This document shows, in pieces, positions 1-9,158 of a stretch of 64,000 nt of DNA; the stretch's first letter is position 1, and the number at the start of each line of letters is the position of its first letter. The DNA comes from Mikania micrantha (lineage: Eukaryota; Streptophyta; Magnoliopsida; Asterales; Asteraceae). Position numbers and translations under genes: made by a program. Below the pieces are notes generated by a model. That model did not search any database, was not told the origin of the DNA, and saw nothing but the letters and a program-made list of their open reading frames with translations. The DNA is taken from assembly GCA_009363875.1 (NCBI GenBank), contig CM018683.1, positions 67,008,187 to 67,072,186 of the forward strand, in the 5' to 3' direction.

Positions 1-2346
1 CTTCAATTAACTAAAACCACCTATGAATCATTTCTTACTTGTGCCTAATCTAGTAACAGAACCTAACTTCAATGTCTAGTTGTCACTTCTCAAGCTTACA
101 ATCTCAAATGCAAACACTTTTGAAAAGTAGTAAAGTTTCTTTTATTTCCCTAATCTTATACGAGGAAAATATTAAGCTCCGCTTAATGAACGTCAAATGA
201 AGTTATCAACGAAAATTCAGATAATCAATCTTTTACTAAATTATTTTTGTAAGTTAAGGTATGAACACTCCAACCCCGATAGGACGTGTCACTGTTACAA
301 ATATCAAATTAAAAACAACATTCATTTAAATTAATAATAATCCAAAGATAACATTCAAAAACAACTTAAAATAATCCATGTCTGGAACATCTTAATTAAA
401 TATTAAAAATGTCTTTTATTAACTTCAGTATCTCCTAATTCTCTCATTACACGTTCTCATGATTTCTCTGGTTCCCTTGTGTACAATTTATAGAAATAAT
501 AGAAAACACAAGAAAGGTAAATGGCAATGGCTAAGCCAAAAGTTATTCAGTAACAGAAAAACAATAGCAGTAATAAAAGATAGATAAGCAAAAGCAATTG
601 TAATGTTGCAGAACTTATAAACTGATTGTATAATGCTAAATTGAACATGTAACCGAACTTATAACTAAACATGTAACTGAACTTATAACAAAACATGTAA
701 CTGAACATGTAATTGAATATGACAGATTATATCAACAAAATAGTCGTGTATATAAATGGAAGTATCCATAGTCGGAACTGAAATGATGGATACACAGCTA
801 GCTAGACTATGCACCTATTGAGATGGGGTGTGGGTGTGCACACATAATGCCATCCCCTGAACATATAGACGTATAACATATAACTTATAACTAAACTAGG
901 ATCGATCCATTCATCTCCAATGGCCAATGCAATCACTCAATACTAAACGTATAATGGAGAGGCTACGACTATTTGTGAAACACCATCACGAAAAGTGTTA
1001 CGTCATTAAAGCCATAATAACGTGTTAGACATGCTCGGGTAACAGATTACTAAACAAATTGAAGGTAGTAGAATTACATAGCATATAACTAGACATTTTA
1101 TTCAAATCTCAAATCTTATTACTTGTGAGGACATGTAATAATGATTACTAATTTAAGAAGCTTATTGCCTGCTACAAGTCCAAATGATCAAACTGAATAC
1201 TTAAAGCGTTCAAAACAAAATATATATAACATGGATGAAAGTTAAACGACTCGCATCAACGGAAGTAGAGTGAAAATACTAAGATTACAATTAAAGAAAT
1301 TTGGACCTTAACCAAGAGATAGAAAGATCAAAGCAATAGCAACAACTTGAATCGTCTCTAACAAGTGAAAGAACATACATTTTTGATAACCCATTATAAC
1401 AAGCAAGGGGGGGGGAACCTAGTTTTAATACTAGAAGGGACTTAACGCAGTTGTTTTGTCATCTCATATGTGCACATGTTTTCAGTGATATCCAGACATA
1501 TTTACTATTAACCAGTTATAGAAATACATTGTCATCTCACTTTATACTCATTTTCGTCTCGTTGTTATATTTATTGCCATCTCTTTGTCATTCTCATGTT
1601 ATTATCTTGTTATATAGTTTTGGCATTTTGAAATATCTTGGTTTAAAATTTTTTTATAATAACATAGTCATAATCCTTATCATAAACACAGTCATAAACA
1701 TTTGTAATAACATAGTCAATATCATTGACATAAACATAGTCATAACCATTTGTTTAAGCATTGTTAAAATCAATGGCATAAGCATAGTCGTAATCGTTGG
1801 TAAAAAAACATTTAAAAAAATTAACATGCTTCTCAGCCCGTATTTTTCTTAACAAAAACTTAGTGAATAATGGGCAATGAATTCATATGTTGTGTTGTGT
1901 TGGATGGTTGACTTGTTCGAGAATGCACGCATTGTTGTTGGTAAGTATGTTGTATTCACAATTGTAAGTAGTTGTTGACTTTAAGTTGTGTGTATTTGTT
2001 GTAGTTTCCAGGTGAACTTCTTAAATTTATCAAATCCTCATGCATGGTTAATCTTATGTCTAGGCTTAACCAAGTTAAGATTTGAAATAGATTTATGCAT
2101 CCAACCTTTAAGCATAATTGGTATTGTGTTCAAGGGTTTTGAGTCATACCATGAAAAAGTGTGATATTTGAAGTATCCTTGGACCCTAAACCCTCACACA
2201 ACACCTTCTCATGCAAAGGTGGTGAAGTTTACATGTATGTAAACTCTTTGTTTTGACTACAACTCCACTAAGTAGGTTTACTTAAATCTTGTAATCACCT
2301 AACACCTTGTATAACTAAAGTATAACCAAAATTAATACTTAGGTTA
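1..2346. other. AT-rich unassigned sequence left of the Sirevirus nest
   Basis: No convincing gene is seen. The only longer open frame (1451-1852, plus) is low-complexity, rich in Ile/Asn/Val, and is produced by a degenerate short repeat around an ACATAGTCATAA-like motif at about 1660-1790. A second short repeat built on ACATGTAACTGAAC lies at about 640-720, and a G9 run lies near 1407. The motif around 270-299, read on the minus strand, starts TGTAACAGTGACACG and could be the edge of an old LTR, but I found no partner copy. This is probably decayed repeat DNA. Confidence 0.4.
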
Positions 2347-3134
2347 TGTTGGATTGGGTTATGTAATCTACACAACACTTTCACAAGGTATCTTCTACAA
2401 AGTTAAGAGATGTGGAAATTCTATCAACTTGATTTGCAAAAAAAAATGAAACAAAATACATAAGACAAGTATAAAATAAAGGTTAAAGTATATTGCATTC
2501 AACTGTAAGAGTTGTACAAATCTTAGCTCAAGCACGCTTTATCAAGCACACACAATCTAAGTTACAGATGAAGTATTATATACTAAAACCTACAGTTGTA
2601 TCCTCATAGGGATACAAGGCTGGACAAAATAAAAGAAACAAAGTAATGCTAAAACTAGTATCTGTTATGGCTTGACAGGCCAAGACATATTAATTACAAT
2701 CACTACAAATGACTCCATTGACTTTTACAATAAATACCTAAACTACAAAAAACAATGATTGCTTGGTATTTTTGTAGATATGAAAAATATTCTTGGTTGC
2801 TGACTATCATAGGAATGTCTTCTTTGTTGGTCTTTATGACAGAAAACAGCTTTGATTATTTCTTTAAGTGTCTTGGATCTTGTCAGAGAGAAATCTTCGG
2901 AAGTCGTTGTATTCGGAAGCATTTGTGTTCGGAAGACTTTGTCTTCCCTAATGAATTTTGGGAGAACAAAGTTATCTTCCGAAGGTACTTAGTCTTCTGA
3001 GGAACTTAAGTTCCTTCCGAAGACTACTTACTTTGGGAAGACACTTCTATTCTTTCGAAACATCTTTTGGACTTCTGGGAGTGGAGCCAAGGACTTAGAT
3101 AGTTTTGGAGAGCACCAACCTTTATGATCATATA
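2347..3134 (-). repeat. 3' LTR of Sirevirus A
   Basis: The segment starts (plus strand) TGTTGGATTGGG and matches the right LTR at 33714 onward. Its other end reads TATA where the partner reads TACA, so the canonical TG/CA ends are slightly eroded. It contains several CTTCGGAAG-like palindromic motifs at 2895-3055. Immediately outside lies the polypurine tract (plus GTCTCCCCCTAGG, 3135-3147). The short plus-strand frame at 2755-3000 is LTR sequence, not a gene. Confidence 0.88.
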
Positions 3135-3165
3135 GTCTCCCCCTAGGCTGATGCTTTCAAAACTT

Positions 3166-4644
3166 TTATCTTTCTCCCCTTATAATCTTTGCCCTTGCCT
3201 TGGCCCACTTGCTGGCAATTCTACCATCGGCACCTTTATCAGGGTTGTTGAGAGGGAGCCTTTCAAGATCAAATACGAATGGGTCAGCAAGAATTATGAG
3301 CTGACTGAGATCTAGTACCATTATGCTCCATTTTGCTTCTTGAGTGTGAACATCTTTTGGTTGGCATTGAAGCTCCACTCAATGATTGGAACATATGCTC
3401 TAATGGGCTCTGGTGCTCTCTTAGGATCAAATTGAAACTCAGAGTCAGAGGTACTTACAGTCTTTTTCTTCTCTTGGCCATTGTTTTTCTTCTCTTTTTC
3501 CTTGTTTGGACTTTAAGCACAGTTAGGATCCTTTGATCTCTATTCTCCTGTGCCTCCCTGGCTCCCTAGGAAGGTTGCATCCTTGGCAGCTGCATCACCA
3601 GCAACAGCTGTTTCTTATGTTTTCCTTTCATCCTCCCTTGTAGTAATCTCAGGATCAGGAGTTGAGGTTGTATCTGTGTAGCTCCTTTGTTTATTTTGAT
3701 CACTGAATATATAGGCATGTTTTCATAGGAGGGACATGATGGGGGAGATAGAGGCACTTTCTTTGGGGATAAAGCATATGTAGCAGCTTCACACATCACC
3801 TCCTCTCCTTCTCTGATTGCTAGACCAGAGAGGGGTGTGTCAAAAATTATTCTTCCCCCAAAGCCAAGATTTAGAGCCTCCCTTTGAGCTTGGATGTGAT
3901 CTAATGAAGGCAACTCTCCCTTGGATATCTTCTTTTTTAATGTCTCTCATGCACATATCCATGGTGGAGTTCTTCATTGGACCAAGCTGCTGCCGAGAGA
4001 GCTGCTGCACCCTATCCAGCTCAGCTGCCATCTTTGGCACGGAACAAAGGAGTACTTCATCTATATCAAATCCCTTCTGCTGGAAAAGACCAATTGTCTT
4101 AGAATTTCTTCATACAGAGAAGTTTCTGGTCGGCCCTTTTTCTTTGATGGCCTCCTCTCCAACTAATCAGCTTCCTCCTCTGAGTTTAGTTTCCTTTTGC
4201 CTTTGTCCATTGTATTTAACCCAGAGGAGTGAATCTTGTGGCCTCACCAACTGGTTCATCGGCCAATAGTTCAGCTACAGCTACGGAGTTAACCTTTGCA
4301 TTCACTACCTCCTCCAGTTGGCCAACCAACTTAGAAGGCTTCTTAGAGATGCCCTCAGAGAACTTAGGATTGGAGGAGAGGTATTCATTAGCCATTGTCC
4401 TAAGAGGGGACATAGGTTCCATGGGGATAGAGGTTGTTGCTTGAATGGGATCCTCCATGGTAACCTTGGTTGTAGTCCCAGAAGGGGACTGTTGGATCCC
4501 AACAGGGGACCTGGGCTCCATAGAGATGTTGGATTTGAGTTCTTTTTGTATCTCCTTGGATGCCCCTGCAGCTTTGGAAGAGGAGGAGGAGTTGGAATGA
4601 TGAAAGTAAGTTCTCAAGAACTCATTCCATTCATTATCCAAGTT
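3166..4644 (-). pseudogene. distal part of the Sirevirus A extra (post-pol) reading frame
   Basis: Minus-strand fragments at 4216-4698, 3840-4040, 3566-3913 and 3166-3378 are homologous, in the same order, to the C-terminal half of the extra frame of element B (52187-50976 and part of 53414-52254). Shared landmarks are a Ser-rich run after an EW(D/N)(D/E)FL motif, repeated SP-S/P-GT segments, the stretch QLGPMKNSTMDM, and the C-terminal LPLNNPDKGADGR. Frame changes and stops break the copy into pieces. Gypsy E inserted at about 4644, and the upstream half resumes at 23667. The function of this protein is not known to me; it has no enzyme motif. Confidence 0.75.
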
Positions 4645-4690
4645 GGTCATGTCATGAAGAAGATGAACTGGGAAGTTTAAAATGGGTGTT
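4645..4690 (+). repeat. left remnant of the 5' LTR of gypsy E
   Basis: The string AGATGAACTGGGAAGTTTAA here matches AGATGAACTGGGAGGTTTAA near 20151 in E's 3' LTR, with one difference. The last five bases (GTGTT, 4686-4690) are the target duplication of element D. The exact left junction with Sirevirus A is blurred because both sides contain TCATG. Confidence 0.65.
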
Positions 4691-4903
4691 TGTGACAATT
4701 GCAGGTAAAGATTACGTCATCAATGACGTTCACACGTTTGGTTGTTCTAGAAATCCGCGCGAAAGTGATGATTGTAATTATTGCAGGTTTAAAGTATGCG
4801 AGAAATCGAGAACATAGGAGAAAACGGATCGCGAAACGGAATTCTGGATTGCCCGGAATCGATAAAAGAAGAAAAATCTCTAAGTGTTGGTCGAAAGGGC
4901 TTA

Positions 4904-5030
4904 TCGCGGTACGCGGAGGTGGGCTTGAGAGTCCTCCGCGGTACGCGATGATTGTAAAATATCTCAGATTCCCGAAAAACTTCGCGGTACGCGAAGCCAA
5001 AATAGACTCTCCGTCGCGGTACGCGACGGA
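4904..5030 (+). repeat. cluster of four GCGGTACGCG hairpin motifs in LTR D
   Basis: The 10-mer GCGGTACGCG occurs at 4906, 4938, 4984 and 5016. Each copy has different but complementary flanks: CTTCGCG/CGCGAAG (4980-4996), CCGTCGCG/CGCGACGG (5011-5029), and a crossed pair in which CGCGGAGG of copy 1 can pair with CCTCCGCG of copy 2. The position just before the TATA-like box suggests a promoter role, which is an inference. The same cluster is in the 3' LTR, 9203 bp further on. Confidence 0.8.
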
Positions 5031-6034
5031 TGAGGCGGTGGAACAAGTTAATCCTTTTAATCAGATTGCATGTAAAGAAACTATATTTCATCTTCTTCGC
5101 TTCTGCTCCGTTCCCAGACGAAAATACACACACAAATACCATTAAAACCCAAATCTAAACCCACCACAACTACCAGAACGAACCAGTGATCGTAGATACA
5201 CGTTCTGATCGTATTTCTGTCCGTTAAACCGCTCGTTTCAGGTAACTATTCGTTTAAACCTTCTAGTTTGATTTTGATTGATTAGATCTTGATTTTGAAC
5301 GTAATGAGATAGTTAGGATTGTTGATTATTGCCTAGATGATGGCTAGGATTGATTATAAACGAAGAACACGAAGTTCTAACGGTTAAATCCTTGTTTTGA
5401 TCCGTTGTGATGCCCGGTTTGCATGAAATCATACCTATGATTATAATGGTTTAAACCATTTGATTATGACAATGTAGGTGATTAGTTTGATTAATCTTTG
5501 AAATGCAAAGGTTAAATCCAAGTGTTTCAAACTAATCACAATCATTAACATACTCATTGGAATGATTATCTGATGTTTGTGATAACAGTCAGATTAGTAT
5601 GTTAAATCTGGTTATTTCACCTATTATGGTGCTACATTGTAATATTTCATGATATTTGGGTAATCAATAACAAGGATTAATCAATTCTAAGCCATTAAAT
5701 CATCTAAAAATTGTCTTAATATTATAATCAACAATATTAACTATTTGATTAATCCGAGATTATTTAGATTAATCAAGAGAGTCATCAACTTTGTATCAGG
5801 AATCTAATGCAATGTAGATTCCTATATTATCATACATTGTATGATATAACCTTAAATTGGTTAATGATATAATTAATATCGAGTTGATGATTTATTGAGC
5901 AATGTCTTTGACATTGAACGTTCAGAAGGATCTAATCAGTAAACTAGAACATAATTAACTTATTAAATATAATTAAATGCAGAATCATCTCTTTGTTGTT
6001 AGATTGGAGAGATTTTGCTACCTTATATCATCAG

Positions 6035-6572
6035 GTGAGTTTCGTACCACCCCTGTTCTTTTAATGTTGTATAAACATCGGGGTATAACTGCTAAACTTT
6101 TCTTGATCATATGATATGTGTCACTGTTATCTGCGTGATTTCATGTGATTAACTGAATTTGTGGATTTCATGGGATTGTTGCCGTTAGTATCTCTATCAT
6201 GATATCAAAGTCCTCATTCTTGAACTGTATCTAGTGAACCCATGTGTGGCCGAGCAGAAAACATTGATAGTACTATCGGTTGACACCCCATTCACTGGGA
6301 GGATTGCATCTCCCCTGGTGTGAATGTTTGTTATCTGTTTCCTGAACTTCTTAATGGTGTGATAGACATTAAGATAATGAGGCAATAAGATATTTACCGA
6401 CGGGTAATATCGAGAACTGAACATATCGTCTGAAAGGAACTAGATACGGGTCCCATGGTTATCCGGAACTGTGAACATGTATTTGAACTTGACTGTCATA
6501 TCATATGATTTAACTAAACTGTATGAACTCACCAGCTTTGTGCTGATGTTTTCGAAACTAAAACTTTTGCAG
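6035..6572 (+). other. probable 5'-UTR intron inside LTR D
   Basis: The donor is CAG/GTGAGTTT at 6032-6039. A CTGAT branch-point-like sequence lies at about 6542, followed by TTTTGCAG/GC ending at 6572. Removal would splice LTR exon to LTR exon upstream of the primer site, so coding is not affected. LTR C has a donor of the same sequence (ATCAGGTGAGTT) and an acceptor with the same neighbourhood. Splicing is inferred, not shown. Confidence 0.4.
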
Positions 6573-6813
6573 GCAATCAAGGACAACGGTGAGGATGCAC
6601 TCACAGCACTAGCAATAACAGTAATTAAATAAACTGTAATAATATTTGTAACCACGAACCTTGTAATGTAAGTTTTACTTTTCGTAATCTGTGTGCTATG
6701 ATGATACCGGATCAAGTAAGTCACCCCTCATGCTCTGAGACATCACCACTATGCTTCCGCTACCCTTTTGATGACATCATTCTCAGGTGACGAGAGGTGG
6801 GGGTGTGACAGGG

Positions 6814-6825
6814 TGGTATCAGAGC
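6814..6825 (+). other. primer binding site of gypsy D (tRNA-iMet)
   Basis: TGGTATCAGAGC lies three bases after the 5' LTR. It is complementary to the 3' end of plant initiator methionine tRNA, the usual primer for minus-strand DNA synthesis in plant LTR retrotransposons. Confidence 0.93.
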
Positions 6826-7162
6826 CACAGGTTATAGAGAACTAGGTGGACATAGAGGCCTAGACTATAACCATAGGCTCGTATAATGACACAGAGAGCA
6901 CCGAACATTATTATTGAACAAAACTTGTTTTGAATTAAGCCAGGGTAATCAGGTGGTACAAATTCCAGTTATGAGTGGCCAGCATAACTGAAATTTGCAA
7001 CACGTGTGCATTCTAGTTTGATTTAATTCAAGCAAAACATTAACAATTCTAAAAACTAATAGTTGCTTTGAGATAGGAAGAGATATCATATCATGTTTGT
7101 ATTGAATATTATTATTCAATGTTTATTTCATGATACTGATCTAGAACTTTGTTTATTCAGCA

Positions 7163-7984
7163 ATGGCGAACCCGGGAGAAAACTATATTTACCAGAGATT
7201 CCCTTACATCATCCTTGACGACACACCCAGTGACAGCTCGGGATCGAGCTCGGGTGCAGTACCATCTCATGCGACTTCTGTATCATCTCAGGTGGGACCA
7301 CAGCTACCAGCTACACCACCCGGATCTCCTTTTGTACCACCACTACCGCCCGGGTCTCCGTTCATACCACCACCACCACCGGGATCCCCACCGGTGCACA
7401 GTCCACCCCACTCACCGCTGGCCGACGCTTCGGCCATGAGGAGGCAGAGCTCCTCACCACACAGAGCCCCGGCATGGGACGGGCTCAGGCGTATGCGGGG
7501 TCAGGCCCGCAAGACTACGGGACTACCTCCACGACGCCCTATGGCTCCACGGGATGAGCCAGCACCAGTACACGAGGTGGGAGAATCCTCCCACCAGGCT
7601 GAGCTTCGGGCTCAGGTACAGCAGGTATCTCAGGACCTGCTGGGCCTCCGACAGGATTTGCAGCAGCACCATGCCATGATGGAGGACACCCGTAACACGG
7701 TGTTGGAGATTCTCACGTCTCACCTGGCTCTTATGGAGCATGTGACTACTCAGGGTGCGGACACCCTAGCCTGGAGGGCGACCATTGAGGATCGCCTTCA
7801 GAGGACTTGGTGGAGGGAGATGATTGCTGCATGTAAGCAGCGGATGGCAGCCTTTGGGGAAAGGCTGCAGGGACTGATCTGGATGTTCGGTACGCTGAGC
7901 ACCGAGGCTAGACTTATCTGGTTAGCTATAGTACTTGCTACTATAGCTATAGTGCTAGCCTGTTTACCGTATTTCTTACGGTAA
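7163..7984 (+). CDS. extra upstream ORF of gypsy D: Pro-rich, coiled-coil, tail-anchored protein
   Basis: A 273-residue frame lies between the primer site and gag, where most chromoviruses have only an untranslated leader. Residues about 38-90 are rich in Pro/Ser, with repeated PPGSP units. Residues about 90-120 are Arg-rich. Residues about 140-200 are Gln/Leu/Glu-rich and heptad-like, with a run of QVSQDLLGLRQDLQQHH type. The last 25 residues form one strong membrane segment (WLAIVLATIAIVLACLPYF) followed only by Leu-Arg. There is no N-terminal signal peptide, so a tail-anchored topology (bulk in the cytosol) is expected. GC content and codon use are more gene-like than the AT-rich surroundings. 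I recognise no family. The role is unknown; membrane targeting of particles is only a guess. The start is the first ATG after the leader (CAATGGCG context). Confidence 0.75.
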   Translation: MANPGENYIYQRFPYIILDDTPSDSSGSSSGAVPSHATSVSSQVGPQLPATPPGSPFVPPLPPGSPFIPPPPPGSPPVHSPPHSPLADASAMRRQSSSPHRAPAWDGLRRMRGQARKTTGLPPRRPMAPRDEPAPVHEVGESSHQAELRAQVQQVSQDLLGLRQDLQQHHAMMEDTRNTVLEILTSHLALMEHVTTQGADTLAWRATIEDRLQRTWWREMIAACKQRMAAFGERLQGLIWMFGTLSTEARLIWLAIVLATIAIVLACLPYFLR

Positions 7985-8164
7985 GTCAGATCAGTTGATC
8001 CACATTTTTGGGATTTTCATTGTACATATCATAGACGGATAGGTTGTTTGTATGGATGTATTATAAGGGCACTCTTTGTATCATAAACTTTATGGTTCTA
8101 TAATAACAGTGTTGTTTTAATCAAACGTTTGTTTCTGTATATCTGTTGTATGTTATGTGAACAC

Positions 8165-8895
8165 TATATCTATATCAGTATGAGAACATATCTATGAACA
8201 TATCAGTATGAGAACGTATCTAAGAACATATCAGTAACTAAAGTATAGTACGAGAGCCATACTATACGAGAACATATCAGTTACTAAAAGTACAGTACGA
8301 GAGCCATACTGAACGAGAACATATCTAAACGAGAACGTATCTGTAATGTGAACGAGAACATATCTAAACGAGAACGTATCTGTAATGTGAACGAGAACAT
8401 ATCAGTAACTAAAGTATAGTACGAGAGCCATACTATACGAGAACATATCAGTTACTAAAAGTACAGTACGAGAGCCATACTGTACGAGAACATATCTAAA
8501 CGAGAACGTATCTGTAATGTGAACGAGAACATATCTAAACAAGAACGTATCTGTAATGTGAACGAGAACATATCTAAACGAGAACGTATCTGTAATGTGA
8601 ACGAGAACATATCAGTAACTAAAGTATAGTACGAGAGCCATACTATACGAGAACATATCAGTTACTAAAAGTACAGTACGAGAGCCATACTGTACGAGAA
8701 CATATCTAAACGAGAACGTATCTGTAATGTGAACGAGAACATATCTGAACGAGAACGTATCTGTAATGTGAACAAGAACATATCTAATGAGAACATATCT
8801 GTAACTAAAGTACAGTACGAGAGCCATACTGTACGAGAACATGTGAACATATTTGTTGTTGTGTGAGAACATATCCTAGTCCTGTATGAACATAT
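8165..8895 (+). repeat. higher-order tandem repeat with covarying hairpins in the leader of gypsy D
   Basis: The array is made of a short unit built on GAGAACATATCT and GAACGTATCTGTAATGTGAAC, combined into longer blocks. Seven hairpins share the loop CGAGAGCCA. The stems are GTATAGTA/TACTATAC at 8243, 8414 and 8624, and GTACAGTA/TACTGTAC at 8461, 8671 and 8810. A seventh at 8290 has a mismatched right arm. The array separates the upstream frame from Gag-Pol. Minus-strand open frames at 8612-8907 are translations of the repeat, not genes. Confidence 0.9.
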
Positions 8896-9158
8896 CTCTA
8901 AAAACATGTATTGCGAGGCAATGAGTTGGGTTATACTCTACACATGTTTTGAAATAACAGGACTAAGTATAACTACGAATATCTGAATGACTAGTGTGAA
9001 TTGAGAACGTATCTGAATCTTTCAATGTAGTTATACTTGAATACTTGAATGATCACATTTCAACATGAAATTGTCAGCATGCCTGAACATGGTTGAGTTA
9101 TGTGATTAAAAAGGGTTATATTTTTAATATTCTGGAACTGACCTGAGTTTGTCTGCAT

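Larger units (their letters stand above)
4691..6810 (+). repeat. 5' LTR of gypsy D
   Basis: It is 2120 bp, starts TGTGACAATTGC and ends GTGGGGGTGTGACA. It carries a cluster of GCGGTACGCG hairpins at 4906-5029, then a TATA-like CTATATTT at about 5081 and a CT-rich possible start region. A good 5' splice site (CAG/GTGAGT at 6035) and 3' splice site (TTTTGCAG at 6565-6572) lie downstream in the same LTR. The small open frames at 4699-5145, 6197-6424 and 6440-6724 recur unchanged in the other LTR because the LTRs are duplicates; none looks like a gene. Confidence 0.95.

Noticed and set aside
1451..1852. 133-codon Ile/Asn-rich frame
   Set aside because: Produced by degenerate short repeats in AT-rich DNA; no domain, no codon bias.
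4699..5145. 148-codon plus frame and 117-codon minus frame, also found at 13902-14348
   Set aside because: They are LTR sequence duplicated in both LTRs of D; composition follows the hairpin cluster and they show no protein features.
8612..8907. Minus-strand frames of 80-86 codons rich in MFS/YV repeats
   Set aside because: Translations of the D leader tandem repeat in a strand not expected to be transcribed.
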